DNA of 64,000 bases from Streptomyces sp. NBC_01485 (GCF_036227125.1 NZ_CP109435.1:3596001-3660000), one strand, 5' to 3'. Counted from the stretch's first letter, positions 49,778 to 59,416 are shown. Numbers and translations: made by a program. Notes: generated from the sequence alone by a model not told the origin.

Positions 49778-50746
49778 TCAGGCAGCGGCCCCGCCGCGGC
49801 CAGCCGCGAGGCGCGGCAGCACACGGAAGCCGATGCCGCCGGCGATCATCGTGGCGGCGCCGATGATCAGGAACGTGGTCTCCCCGGCACCGGTCTCGGC
49901 CAGCTCCTTGCCGCCGCCCTGGGCGACGGCGTCGGCGCGGGTGTCCGAGGTGTCGGTCAGCGCGGAGCTGCCCACGTCCTGGGTGGACGTGCCGTCGGTG
50001 CCGGTACCGGTACCGGCGGAGGTGCTGCCCTCCGAGGACGAGCCGGACGAGGTGTTGCCCTCGCTGGAGCTGCCGGAGGACGTGTTGCCCTCCGAGGCGG
50101 AGCCCGAGGAGGTGTTGCCCGTCGAGGTACCGGCCGAGGTGCCCGTGGACGTACCCGCGGACGTACCCGTCGAGGTACCGGCCGAGGTGCCCGTCGAAGT
50201 ACCGGCGGACGTACCCGTCGAAGTACCGGCGGACGTACCCGTCGAAGTACCGGCCGAGGTGCCCGTCGAGGTACCCGTCGAGGTGCCCGTGGACGTACCC
50301 GTCGAGGTACCGGTGGACGTACCCGTCGAGGTACCGGTGGACGTACCGGACGAGGTGCCGGTGGACGTGCCCTCGGACGTACCCGTGGAGGTGCCCTCCG
50401 ACGTGCCGGTGGAGGTGCCCTCCGACGTACCGGACGAGGTGCCCGTGGACGTGCCCTCGGACGTACCGGAGGAGGTGCCCTCCGACGTGCCCGTGGAGGT
50501 GCCCTCGGACGTGCCCTCCGACGTACCGGCGGACGTGCCGCCGTCGGTGCAGATGATGATGATGGGGCACTCGCCGTCGCGCGAGGCGGAGGCGTCGTCC
50601 CCCGTGGCGGTGGTAGTGGTGCTCGTGTCGACAAGGCCGTCGTCACCGGTGGCCGAGGCGACGCCGGCGACCGTCAGTGAGGCGCCCGCGGCGATCACGG
50701 CGCCCGCGGCTATGCGCGCGACCCGGATCCGCGTCTTCTTGGTCAT
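49778..50746 (-). CDS. Sortase-anchored surface protein with about 35 GTSx repeats
   Basis: A 322-residue predicted wall protein. The signal peptide ends near residue 32 (VAGVASA). A short mature head has CPIIIIC (Cys 60 and 66). Then about 35 consecutive four-residue units GTS(T/A/E/S) run from about 70 to 210, followed by GNTSSGSSSE-type repeats. The sorting signal LAETG (about 282) is followed by a membrane helix and an Arg-containing tail. LAxTG is the sortase E motif of Streptomyces. The repeat is likely an extended, possibly glycosylated Thr/Ser stalk. Ligand or function unknown. The ATG is at 50746. Confidence 0.85.
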   Translation of the reverse strand: MTKKTRIRVARIAAGAVIAAGASLTVAGVASATGDDGLVDTSTTTTATGDDASASRDGECPIIIICTDGGTSAGTSEGTSEGTSTGTSEGTSSGTSEGTSTGTSSGTSEGTSTGTSEGTSTGTSEGTSTGTSSGTSTGTSTGTSTGTSTGTSTGTSTGTSTGTSAGTSTGTSAGTSTGTSAGTSTGTSAGTSTGTSAGTSTGTSAGTSTGNTSSGSASEGNTSSGSSSEGNTSSGSSSEGSTSAGTGTGTDGTSTQDVGSSALTDTSDTRADAVAQGGGKELAETGAGETTFLIIGAATMIAGGIGFRVLPRLAAGRGGAAA

Positions 50747-51024
50747 ATGGTTGCTACCCCCAGTAGCTGATCGTCGATGAGGCCGCGCCCGGGGCCGTGA
50801 TCGACGGAGGTAGCTGAGAAGCAGCTGAAGCCCCCCGGTTCACATGCGCCCCAGAGATACGCATGCCACAGTGCACCTTCCCCATTTTCAAAGGCAACGT
50901 CAAGGTCGTTGCGTACGCAATGTCCAACAGGGGGCGCTTTGCCGGATGTTGGAGCTGTGAGTGTGATGTAAAACCCAGACATTGGGGAAGTTGAAAGGGA
51001 GTGGGAAGGGAAGTAGCAGGGCGC
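50747..51024. other. Upstream region of the GTS-repeat gene
   Basis: Non-coding, lower GC than its neighbours. It includes the perfect 12-base palindrome TTGCGTACGCAA (50909-50920). It presumably contains the promoter of the GTS-repeat gene. Confidence 0.55.
50909..50920. promoter_or_regulatory. Perfect 12-bp palindrome TTGCGTACGCAA
   Basis: It lies 163 bases upstream of the start of the GTS-repeat wall protein. A regulator-binding site is possible; no regulator is identified. Confidence 0.4.
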
Positions 51025-51061
51025 GAAAAAGGCAACCGCCCCCGAATCGGAGGCAGTTGCC
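51025..51061 (-). terminator. Rho-independent terminator of prfB
   Basis: On the minus strand GGCAACTGCCTCC pairs with GGGGGCGGTTGCC and is followed by TTTTT, 13 bases past the prfB stop. Confidence 0.93.
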
Positions 51062-51073
51062 TTGTCGACAAAC

Positions 51074-52180
51074 CTACTTCTCCTGCTGCTTGCGCCAGCG
51101 AATTCCGGCTTCCAGGAATCCGTCGATCTCGCCGTTGAACACGGCCTCGGGGTTACCGACCTCGAATTCGGTGCGCAGGTCCTTGACCATCTGGTACGGG
51201 TGCAGGACGTACGAACGCATCTGGTTGCCCCAGGAGTTGCCGCCGTCGCCCTTGAGGGCGTCCATCTTGGCCTGCTCCTCCTGCCGGCGCCGGTCGAGGA
51301 GCTTCGCCTGGAGGACGTTCATCGCGGACGCCTTGTTCTGGATCTGCGACCGCTCGTTCTGGCAGGAGACGACGATGCCGGTGGCGAGGTGGGTGAGGCG
51401 CACCGCGGAGTCGGTGGTGTTCACGCCCTGACCGCCCGGGCCGGAGGAGCGGTACACGTCGACCCGCAGCTCGGACTCGTCGATCTCGATGTGGTCGGTC
51501 TGCTCGACCACGGGGAGGATCTCGACGCCCGCGAAGGAGGTCTGACGGCGCCCCTGGTTGTCGAAGGGCGAGATGCGCACGAGGCGGTGCGTGCCCTGCT
51601 CCACGGAGAGCGTCCCGTACGCGTACGGGATCTGGACGGCGAAGGTGGTCGACTTGATGCCGGCCTCTTCGGCGTACGACGTCTCGTAGATCTCGGTCTT
51701 GTAGCCCTTCTGCTCCGCCCACCGCAGGTACATGCGCTGCAGCTTCTCGGCGAAGTCCGCGGCGTCGACGCCGCCGGCCTCGGCGCGGATGTTGACGAGC
51801 GCCTCGCGGGAGTCGTACTCACCGCTGAGCAGCGTCCGGACCTCCATCTCGTCCAGCGCCTTCTTGACGGCGGTGAGCTCGGACTCGGCCTCGGCGCGGG
51901 TGTCCGGGTCGTCCTCCTCCTCGGCCATCTCGAACAGCACGACGAGATCGTCGATCCGGCCGCGCAGCGTGTCCGCCTTCCTGACCTCGGCCTGGAGGTG
52001 GGACAGCTTGCTGGTGATCTTCTGCGCCTCGTCCGGGTTGTCCCACAGGGACGGCGCGGCCGCCTGCTCCTCGAGCACGGCGATGTCTGCCCTCAGCTTG
52101 TCGAGGTCCAGAACGGCCTCGATCGACTCCATGGTCGAGGAGAGGGACTTGAGCTCTTCGGATACATCGACGACTGCCAC
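51074..52180 (-). CDS. prfB: Peptide chain release factor 2
   Basis: A 368-residue RF2. The peptidyl-tRNA hydrolysis motif is SSGPGGQGVNTTDSAVRLTH, the stop-codon recognition region follows VRISPFDNQGRRQTSFAGVE, and the C-terminal domain is typical. It terminates at UGA and UAA. The GTG at 52180 (VAVVDVSEELKSL) gives the usual length. No in-frame TGA frameshift site interrupts the 5' end, as expected in actinobacteria. Encoded downstream of pkaB but separated by about 80 bases. Confidence 0.96.
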   Translation of the reverse strand: MAVVDVSEELKSLSSTMESIEAVLDLDKLRADIAVLEEQAAAPSLWDNPDEAQKITSKLSHLQAEVRKADTLRGRIDDLVVLFEMAEEEDDPDTRAEAESELTAVKKALDEMEVRTLLSGEYDSREALVNIRAEAGGVDAADFAEKLQRMYLRWAEQKGYKTEIYETSYAEEAGIKSTTFAVQIPYAYGTLSVEQGTHRLVRISPFDNQGRRQTSFAGVEILPVVEQTDHIEIDESELRVDVYRSSGPGGQGVNTTDSAVRLTHLATGIVVSCQNERSQIQNKASAMNVLQAKLLDRRRQEEQAKMDALKGDGGNSWGNQMRSYVLHPYQMVKDLRTEFEVGNPEAVFNGEIDGFLEAGIRWRKQQEK

Positions 52181-52262
52181 GCCTCCCAGCGTAACGGACC
52201 CGGCATCCCGGCCCGTCCGGCGTAACGGCATCACGGAGTCATGACGTCACGGCATCACGACG

Positions 52263-53516
52263 TCACGGTGCCGTCGGGGCCGAGTTCTTCGTGTCCTGCG
52301 GGGTCGCGCCCGCGTCGTCGCCCGAGGTGGCCGCCCAGGTGCCGGCGCCTACCGCCACCACCAGTGCCGCCGCGGCCACGCCCAGCGTGATCCGGCGCCG
52401 CCTGGTGACGGAGCGGTTCCGGGCCGAGCCGGGGCGCGGGGCGCCGGCCGCCCTCGGCACCCGGGCGGTGCCGTGCGCGCCGCCCGCCAGTTCGTCCGGC
52501 GCGGGCACCCGCATCGAGGTGTGCGTGTCACGGTTGGAGTCCGGCTTCGCGCCGGGCACCAGCGGGACCGAGCCCCGCCGCTCACGCCCGCCGGAGGGCG
52601 CCGGCGCCTCGGGGGCCGCACCCGGCTCGCCGCCGCCGTCCCCCTCAGCCTCCGGTTCCGTGTCCGGCTCGTCGACGTCCAGCGGGGGCATGCCCGCCAG
52701 CGTGGGCAACTGCTCGCGCAGGCGGGCCGCCAGTTCGGAGGCGCGCAGCCGGGAGGCCGGGGCCTTCGCCAGGCACTGCACGAGCAGCTGCCACAGCTCG
52801 TCCGGGATGCCCGGCAGCGGGGCGACGGCCTCCGTGACATGGCGGCGCAGCACCGCGCCCGGGTGGCCGCCGCCGAACGGCGTGAAGCCCGCGAGCAGCT
52901 CGTACAGCACCGTCGCCAGGGCGTAGATGTCCACCGAGGCGCGCGGCGGCAGGCCCTCGACGATCTCCGGGGCGAGGTAGTCCGGCGTGCCGATGATCTT
53001 CGTGGCGCGGGTCCGTTTGGGGGTGTCGATGAGTTTGGCGACGCCGAAGTCGGTCAGCAGCGCGCGGTGCGAGCCGCCGGGGCCGAGCGGACCCTGCATG
53101 TCGAGGAGCACGTTCTCCGGCTTGACGTCCCGGTGGACGACCCCGGCCGCGTGCGCGGCGGCCAGTCCCTCGGCGACGTCCGCGACGATCGCCACGGCGG
53201 CCTCGGGCGCGAGCCGCCGGTCCCGTTCGAGCCGGGTGCGCAGGTCCGTGCCGCGGACCAGGTCCATGACGAGCGCCAGGTCGTTGCCGTCGACCACCAG
53301 GTCCCGTACGGACACCACGTTCGGGTGCTCCAGGCCGAGCAGGGCCGTGCGCTCCTGCACGAAGCGGCCCACCAGCTCCTCGTCGGAGGCGAGGTCCTCG
53401 CGCAGCAGCTTGACGGCGACGGGCCCCTCCGGTCCCTCGCCCAGCCACACCGTGCCGGCGCTGCCCCGTCCGAGGATCTGGTGGGCGGTGTACCGGCTGC
53501 CGATCTTCCGTGCCAA
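52263..53516 (-). CDS. pkaB: Serine/threonine protein kinase PkaB
   Basis: A 417-residue Hanks-type kinase. Glycine loop LGRGSAGTVWLG, ATP-binding Lys in PVAVKLL, catalytic loop VHRDVKPENVLL, DFG in LTDFGVAKL, and the activation-loop end GTPDYLAPE lie within residues 10-270. A Pro/Glu-rich linker leads to one membrane helix (ITLGVAAAALVVAVGAGTWA) and a 20-residue tail with no sensor domain. The TTG start at 53516 is supported by AGGAG seven bases upstream and gives the 417 residues known for S. coelicolor PkaB. It is paired with pkaA. Confidence 0.93.
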   Translation of the reverse strand: MARKIGSRYTAHQILGRGSAGTVWLGEGPEGPVAVKLLREDLASDEELVGRFVQERTALLGLEHPNVVSVRDLVVDGNDLALVMDLVRGTDLRTRLERDRRLAPEAAVAIVADVAEGLAAAHAAGVVHRDVKPENVLLDMQGPLGPGGSHRALLTDFGVAKLIDTPKRTRATKIIGTPDYLAPEIVEGLPPRASVDIYALATVLYELLAGFTPFGGGHPGAVLRRHVTEAVAPLPGIPDELWQLLVQCLAKAPASRLRASELAARLREQLPTLAGMPPLDVDEPDTEPEAEGDGGGEPGAAPEAPAPSGGRERRGSVPLVPGAKPDSNRDTHTSMRVPAPDELAGGAHGTARVPRAAGAPRPGSARNRSVTRRRRITLGVAAAALVVAVGAGTWAATSGDDAGATPQDTKNSAPTAP

Positions 53517-53653
53517 GGCTGCTCCTACAGACGCGTGTTGCCCATCAAAGTACGCGTCCGAAGCGCCAACCTTCACCGCGGAGACGGAAATCACCCGCCA
53601 GGTGTCGACAAGTCCACAAACTCGCGGTCAGCCCCGGTGTCCCGGCCGGTGTC

Positions 53654-55405
53654 TCAGTTCGCGCCACCGCCGGAACCGCTCCCCGAGCCACTGCCCGAAC
53701 CGCTGCTGCCCAGGTCGCCGATCCATCCGGTGACGTCCCCGACCCAGCCGCTGACCAACTGCCACCAGCTCTTGCCCGTGCCGATCCAGCCCTGCAGCGG
53801 GCTGAACTCCCAGACCAGCCAGCCGGCCACGAACAGGATGACGATCGTGAACAGGCAGCCCTTCAGACAGCCGAGCCCGGGGATCCGCATCGGGTTGGCG
53901 CTGCGCTGCCTCGGCTCACGCGGCTGCCGGGGTTCCGGCGCGGGCCGCTGCTGAGGCTGCTGAGGCTGGGGCGGCGGCGCGTACCGCTGGGGCTGCTGCT
54001 GGGGCTGCTGGTGCTGCGGAGGCGCGTACTGCTGCTGCGGCTGCCCCTGGTACCCGTAGCCGGGCTGCTGCGGTTGCTGCGGACGGCGCTGGGGCCGCTG
54101 CTGCTGCGGTTGCTGGGGCGGATACCCCTGCTGCGGCTGCTGCTGCGGGGGCTGCTGGCGGGAGACCTGCCGCTGGGGGCGGCGGCGCAGCGGGTCCTGG
54201 CCGGGGTCGAGGTAGGGCTGGACCTGCGTCGGTTCGTTGCGGTCGCGGGCGGCCCGCATCTGGTTCTGCCAGGGGTGCGGCTGCTCGGGCTGCTGGCCGG
54301 ACTGCTGTCCGGGCTCGTGCGGCGGCACCGGCGGCAGGACGGCCGTCCGGTCGGCCGCGCCCGCCGGACCGCCCGTGTGGGGCAGGACGGCGGTGGGGTC
54401 CGCCGCGCCCGCCGGGCCGGCCGTGTGCGGCAGGACGCTGGTCGCGGCGTTCGGGTCGTAGGCCCCGGCCGGAGCCCCCGGCACGGTCGCGGGCGCCGGG
54501 TTGGGCGCGAGGATGTGGCCGACGCCGTCGGCGGCGGCGATCTGCATCGAGTTCGCGTGCACCCCGATGCCCTCGGCGACGATCCGCAGCCCGCGCGCGA
54601 GGTTCTCGGCGCTCGGCCGGTGGTCGGGGTTCTTGCTCAGGCAGCGCTCGATGACCGTCCACAGCGGGTCGGGGACCGTGGAGGGGCGGCGCGGCTCGGC
54701 GCTGAGGTGCTGGTGGAGGACTTCCAGGGCGGAGCCGCCGGAGAACGGCGGACGGCCGGTGACCAGCTCGTACAGCAGGATTCCGGCGCCGTAGATGTCC
54801 ACGGCGGAGGTCTGCGGGCGGCCCTCGGCGGACTCGGGGGCGACGTACGCGGGCGTGCCGACGAACTCGCTGGTGCGGGTCAGGCCCGGGGAGTCGGCGA
54901 GGCGGGCGATGCCGAAGTCGGTGAGCAGCGGGTGCATCTCCCCGCCGTTCTGCCTCAGCAGGACGTTGGCCGGCTTCAGGTCGCGGTGCACGACGCCGTC
55001 GGCGTGGCTGGCGGCGAGCGCGTCGGCGACCTGGGCGGTGAGCAGGGAGGCGGCGACGGGCGTGAAGGGGCCGTTCTCGCGCAGGTAGCGGTGCAGGTCG
55101 GGGCCCTCGACGAGGTCCATGACCAGGGCCAGCAGATCGCCCTCGACGACCAGGTCGCGGACCCGGACGATGTTCGGGTGGGTCAGCCGCAGCAGCACGG
55201 ACCGCTCGCGCAGGAAGCGCATCACGACGTCGGGGTCGTTCGCGAGCTCTTCCTTGAGAACCTTGATCGCGACGGTCTCCCCGGGCTGGCCCGGCACGGC
55301 CGCCTCGGCGCCCGCGGTCTCGCGCTGGCGGGCTCGCCAGACGGTGCCCGTGGCGCCGCGTCCGAGCGGCTCCTCGAGCAGGTACTTGCTGCCGACTGGC
55401 CGCAC
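53654..55405 (-). CDS. pkaA: Serine/threonine protein kinase PkaA
   Basis: A 583-residue Hanks-type kinase. Glycine loop LGRGATGTVWRA, Lys in VAIKVLKEE, VHRDLKPANVLL, LTDFGIARL and GTPAYVAPE are in the first 280 residues. A duplicated SVLPHTAGPAGAADPTA unit and a Gln/Pro-rich linker of about 130 residues (QQPPQQQPQQGYPPQQPQQ type) follow. Then comes a membrane helix (LFTIVILFVAGWLVW) and a Trp- and Gly/Ser-rich tail. The GTG at 55405 (VRPVGSKYLLEE) has GGGAG nine bases upstream. It is about 40 residues longer than the S. coelicolor protein, apparently in the linker. Confidence 0.92.
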   Translation of the reverse strand: MRPVGSKYLLEEPLGRGATGTVWRARQRETAGAEAAVPGQPGETVAIKVLKEELANDPDVVMRFLRERSVLLRLTHPNIVRVRDLVVEGDLLALVMDLVEGPDLHRYLRENGPFTPVAASLLTAQVADALAASHADGVVHRDLKPANVLLRQNGGEMHPLLTDFGIARLADSPGLTRTSEFVGTPAYVAPESAEGRPQTSAVDIYGAGILLYELVTGRPPFSGGSALEVLHQHLSAEPRRPSTVPDPLWTVIERCLSKNPDHRPSAENLARGLRIVAEGIGVHANSMQIAAADGVGHILAPNPAPATVPGAPAGAYDPNAATSVLPHTAGPAGAADPTAVLPHTGGPAGAADRTAVLPPVPPHEPGQQSGQQPEQPHPWQNQMRAARDRNEPTQVQPYLDPGQDPLRRRPQRQVSRQQPPQQQPQQGYPPQQPQQQRPQRRPQQPQQPGYGYQGQPQQQYAPPQHQQPQQQPQRYAPPPQPQQPQQRPAPEPRQPREPRQRSANPMRIPGLGCLKGCLFTIVILFVAGWLVWEFSPLQGWIGTGKSWWQLVSGWVGDVTGWIGDLGSSGSGSGSGSGSGGGAN

Positions 55406-55666
55406 GTCACGCGCTCCCTGCTGCTTGCTTACCTGTGCTGTCCGTGTTCCGACCCACTGTAGTGCCGCCGTCCGGACACCGGGCTGTCGTCTTTGTTCGC
55501 AGAAAGACGCGTGGCCCGGTCCCCTTGGTTGCCCGAGCCGGACGTGACCGATCTCAACTGATCGCCGGTGGCGTACTTGTCCGGCACTTTTGCGGGCAGA
55601 GCCGACCAATCAAGATCACTTGCCATCGGGGGGCGGGCGCGTTGTCAGTGGCAGGTGCGAGGATGC

Positions 55667-55730
55667 CTTCAGTACTGGCAGTGCTCCTGCGGAACTGCCG
55701 CGGGAGCGGCCGGTACTGGCAGTACTGGCC
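55667..55730. promoter_or_regulatory. Repeated TACTGGCAGT words upstream of the FHA-FtsK gene
   Basis: TACTGGCAGT occurs twice about 40 bases apart (about 55674 and 55714), the second inside GGTACTGGCAGTACTGG, which has partial dyad symmetry. It lies 60-120 bases before the start codon of the large gene, so it may be an operator or promoter region. The evidence is positional only. Confidence 0.35.
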
Positions 55731-55790
55731 GCTGTGCTCGTGTGGGGTGGGGGGAAGTCCGCGCCCGTGCAGAAGGGACCGCTGACGGCG

Positions 55791-58700
55791 ATGCAGATCC
55801 GGCTGACCGTCGTAGACCCGACGGGCCCGCCCGCCGACGCACGGGCCCGGGCCGCGAGCTGCGACGTGCTGGTCACGGCGCCCGCCGGCACGGCCCTGGC
55901 GGCGGTGGCGTCCGCGCTGGCCGCGGCGGTCTCCGGGGAGGGCGCCGCGTCGTCCTCGTCGGCGGCGGCGGTCGTGCTGTACGCGGGCGTGGAGCGGCTC
56001 GACACCCAGCGCTGCACGCTCGGCGAGCCCCCGCTGATCGACGGCGCGGTGCTGTCCCTGGGCGCCCCGGCCGACCCCGAGCCGCATCCCGAGGTCGACG
56101 ACGCCCCGGCCCGCCTGCACGTGGTGGCCGGTCCCGACGCGGGCGGCGTCCATCTCCTGCACGGCGGTCAGGTCCGCGTCGGCCGCTCCGCCGACGCCGA
56201 CGTGCCTCTCGACGACCCGGACGTCTCCCGCCTGCACTGCGCGGTGACGCTCTCGCCCGACGGCCGCCTCACGGTCGCCGACCTCGGCTCCACCAACGGC
56301 ACCACCCTGGACGGCACGCGCGTACAGACCCGCCCCGTCCGCCTCGCCCCCGGCGCCCTGCTCCGCATCGGCGAGTCGGCCCTGCGCCTGGCCCCACCCG
56401 GCGGCCCGGGCCCCCGGATGCCGACGACACCGGACGGCGAGGGTCATGTACGGGTGCCCCGCGGGGGCACGGACGGAGAGGGGGGCGCGGACGCGGAGGC
56501 AGGGGCTGACCGCGCGGGCGACCATGAGGGCCCGTCCGGCCCGTCCAGCACCTCGGGCCCTTCCGGTCCGACCGGTCACGCCTACGGGACGGTCGACTGG
56601 AGCGGCTCGGGCGACGACGCCCGGGGCGAGCGGGGGCAGGGCCAGCGGCGGGGGCGCGGTACCGGGGAGACCCTCAGGGTGCCGCCCGTCGTGCGTCGCA
56701 CGGCGCCTCCGCAGGTGCCGGGCCAGGGCACGGCACCGCGCATCGAGAGCACGTCCGGAGCGGGCGAAGGCTCCCTGCCCGGCTCCGTGACCGGTTCGAC
56801 GGCCACCCACGGCGGACGCTCGGGCCTCGGCTCGTTCACGACGCCGTACGACGACGACGTCCGAGGCCCGCACACCGCCCACACCCCCGACACCTCCGCC
56901 ACCACGTCCCCGTACGACGTCGACGCCCTGGAGACGATCGACGACCCGCGCGGAGCCTCCCGCCGTAAAGGCACCCCCCTGCGCGGCACCGACGTCCCGC
57001 CGGGCGTGCGCAAGCGTGGGGGGCTCTCCGCGTGGGCGCGGCGGCTGGCCGGGGGCCGTGGGGGCGACGAGGACACCGTCGTCCCCGGGAGCTGCGGCGA
57101 GGAGGCGGCCGGAGTCGAGTCGCCGCCGTCCGCCGCCGCCACCCCGCCCCCCGCGCCGGAGACCTGGCCGGACCCGGCGGCGCTGCTGCTGACGGCGCTG
57201 GGGCCGGGCCCCCGGCTGTGGGAGCGCGGTCCGGGGCACCCGGAGGCGCTCACCGTGCGGCTCGGCACGGCCGACCGGGCGGCGCCCGACGGCTCGGGTC
57301 TGCTGCCCGCCGTCCCGGTGACGGCAGGGCTGCGCGAGGTCGGCGCGCTCGGGCTGGCCGGGCCGCGCCCGAGGCTGTCCGGGCTGGCGCGCGCGGTGCT
57401 GGCCCAGCTCGCCGCGCTGCACTCCCCCGACGCCCTGGAGATCGTCCTGCTCAGCACGGACCGCGCGCGTTCCGAGGAGGAGCGCGCCGCCGAGTGGTCC
57501 TGGCTGGGCTGGCTGCCCCAACTGCGCCCCGGGCACGGCCAGGACTGCCGTCTCCTCCTCGCCTACGACCGCGACCAGGCCACGGCCCGCACCGACGAAC
57601 TCCTGCGCCGCCTGGAGGACCACGTCTCCGACAGTGCGAGCGGCCCGGGGCCGGCGCAGGTGCCCCCGCCGCGTGGCACCGCGCGCCGCCCCTCGTGGGC
57701 CGTGGCGGACGACACGGGCGGCGGCTTCCCCGGCCCGTACACGGTGGTCGTCGTGGACGGCGACCCGGGCGGCGCCGACCTGCGGGACGCGGTGAGCCGG
57801 CTGGCGGTGACCGGTCCGCGCGCCGGGATCCACGTCGTCTGCCTGGCCGAGACGCCCGCCGCCGCCCCCTCCGCGCCGCCGGCGCAGACGTACGAGGCGG
57901 CGTGCGCGGCGGTGCCCACGTTCCGCGCGTGCGGGGCGGTCGCGCTGCTCAGCGGGGACGTGGCGACGGCGCTGCGGCTGCTGCGGGTGGCGCGGTCCGG
58001 GGCGGACACGGAGCGGCCGGGCCCGGTGGGCGCCGGCACGGTCGGCGCGGTGGACGCGGTCTCCCTGGCCTGGGCCGAACGCTTCGCGCGCGCCCTGGCC
58101 CCCCTGCGCCCGGACAACGCCGGCGGCGGTGCGGAGCGGCACGCGCGCGTGTCCGCGCCGCTCCCCCAGTCGGCCCGGCTCCTGGACGAGCTGGGCCTCG
58201 CCCGTGCCACGCCCGCCTCCCTGATGGCGCGCTGGGCGGCCGCGGCGGACGACGCCGAGGCGCTCGGCGGCCGGGCGTGGGCCGTGCTCGGCGCCGGTCC
58301 GCGCGGCCCGGTCGGGGTGGACCTGGCCGCCGAGGGCCCCCACCTGCTGATCGAGGGCCCGCCCGGCAGCGGGCGTACGGAGCTGCTGCGGGCGGTCGTC
58401 GCCTCGCTGGCCGCGGCCGAGCGCCCGGACCGGCTGGACATCATCCTGCTGGACGGCCGCGACACCGTCGGCAAGGGCAGCGGCGGCGGCCCCGGCGACG
58501 GTCTGCAGGTCTGTACGGACGTCCCGCATGTCAGCACCCACCTCACCGCCAACGACCCCGTCCGGATGCGGGAGTTCGCGCAGTCGCTGAGTGCCGAGCT
58601 GAAGCGGCGGGCCGAGCTGCTGGGCCGCTCCGACTTCGCGGAGTGGCACACGCACCGCTCGGTCTCCGGCCGCATCCTCCCGCAGCGCACCCCGAACACC

Positions 58701-59321
58701 CCGCCCCCGGCGACCGGCAGCACCGCGGCAGGCGCCGCCGACCTCGACACCCCGCCCAGCACCACGCTCCGCCTGCGCCCGGGAGCGGCGGCCCGGCAGC
58801 GGACCGAGACGGCGCCCCCGCTGCCCCGCCTGGTGGTGGTGGTCGACGACCTGGACGCCCTGGTCTCTCCCGCCCTCGGCTCCCCGGGCCGCCCCGCCGC
58901 CGGTTCGGTGATGCGCGCGCTGGAGGCGGTGGCCCGCGAGGGCGAGCGGCTCGGCGTGCACCTGGTGGCGGCGGCCGGCCCCGGAGTCCGTACGGCGGAG
59001 TCGGAGCCGGCCCGCAGGTCCACCGTTCGGATCACTCTCGAAGCACCGGGTTCCGGCGCGGACGAACCGGCCCCGGGCCGAGGCCGCCTCAAGGGCGCGG
59101 ACGGCCGCCTCACCCCCCTCCAGGCCGGCCGCGTCACCGGCCGCATCCCCCGCACGGCGACCCTCCGCCCCACGGTCGTCCCCCTGGAATGGCCCCGCAT
59201 GGGCGACCCCCCGACCCGCAGACCGGTACGAGAACTGGGCAACGGCCCGACGGACCTGGCCCTGCTGGCGAGCGCCCTGGAACGAGCGGCCCGCCAGCAC
59301 AGCCCATCAGGCGTCCACTGA
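55791..59321 (+). CDS. Large FHA-domain / FtsK-SpoIIIE-like ATPase
   Basis: A 1176-residue protein. Residues 1-90 resemble the YukD/ubiquitin-like start of such proteins (MQIRLTVVDPTGP). Residues 108-202 are an FHA domain (VRVGRSADADVPL, SRLHCAV, DLGSTNGTTLDG) binding phospho-threonine. A disordered linker of about 220 residues follows. The C-terminal half is a FtsK/EccC-type ATPase region with GPPGSGRTELLRAVV (Arg instead of Lys in Walker A, about residue 856) and LVVVVDDLDAL as Walker B (about 1013). The ATG at 55791 is the natural start. Divergent from the PkaA kinase gene, a plausible source of its phosphopeptide ligands. Confidence 0.85.
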   Translation: MQIRLTVVDPTGPPADARARAASCDVLVTAPAGTALAAVASALAAAVSGEGAASSSSAAAVVLYAGVERLDTQRCTLGEPPLIDGAVLSLGAPADPEPHPEVDDAPARLHVVAGPDAGGVHLLHGGQVRVGRSADADVPLDDPDVSRLHCAVTLSPDGRLTVADLGSTNGTTLDGTRVQTRPVRLAPGALLRIGESALRLAPPGGPGPRMPTTPDGEGHVRVPRGGTDGEGGADAEAGADRAGDHEGPSGPSSTSGPSGPTGHAYGTVDWSGSGDDARGERGQGQRRGRGTGETLRVPPVVRRTAPPQVPGQGTAPRIESTSGAGEGSLPGSVTGSTATHGGRSGLGSFTTPYDDDVRGPHTAHTPDTSATTSPYDVDALETIDDPRGASRRKGTPLRGTDVPPGVRKRGGLSAWARRLAGGRGGDEDTVVPGSCGEEAAGVESPPSAAATPPPAPETWPDPAALLLTALGPGPRLWERGPGHPEALTVRLGTADRAAPDGSGLLPAVPVTAGLREVGALGLAGPRPRLSGLARAVLAQLAALHSPDALEIVLLSTDRARSEEERAAEWSWLGWLPQLRPGHGQDCRLLLAYDRDQATARTDELLRRLEDHVSDSASGPGPAQVPPPRGTARRPSWAVADDTGGGFPGPYTVVVVDGDPGGADLRDAVSRLAVTGPRAGIHVVCLAETPAAAPSAPPAQTYEAACAAVPTFRACGAVALLSGDVATALRLLRVARSGADTERPGPVGAGTVGAVDAVSLAWAERFARALAPLRPDNAGGGAERHARVSAPLPQSARLLDELGLARATPASLMARWAAAADDAEALGGRAWAVLGAGPRGPVGVDLAAEGPHLLIEGPPGSGRTELLRAVVASLAAAERPDRLDIILLDGRDTVGKGSGGGPGDGLQVCTDVPHVSTHLTANDPVRMREFAQSLSAELKRRAELLGRSDFAEWHTHRSVSGRILPQRTPNTPPPATGSTAAGAADLDTPPSTTLRLRPGAAARQRTETAPPLPRLVVVVDDLDALVSPALGSPGRPAAGSVMRALEAVAREGERLGVHLVAAAGPGVRTAESEPARRSTVRITLEAPGSGADEPAPGRGRLKGADGRLTPLQAGRVTGRIPRTATLRPTVVPLEWPRMGDPPTRRPVRELGNGPTDLALLASALERAARQHSPSGVH

Positions 59322-59416
59322 TGCTTGTCAGCCCGTCCAGCGTCCACTGACAAGCGCCCGGCCAGAGCATCCCAGCCCGTCCGGCGTCCACTGACGATCA
59401 CCGGTCAGTGCACTTC

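Noticed and set aside
52100..52240. Programmed +1 frameshift in prfB
   Set aside because: The RF2 frame is continuous from the GTG at 52180 with no in-frame TGA near codon 25, as expected in actinobacteria.
55554..59300. 1248-codon minus-strand ORF antisense to the FHA-FtsK gene
   Set aside because: Composition is typical of a GC-rich shadow; the plus frame carries FHA and P-loop motifs.
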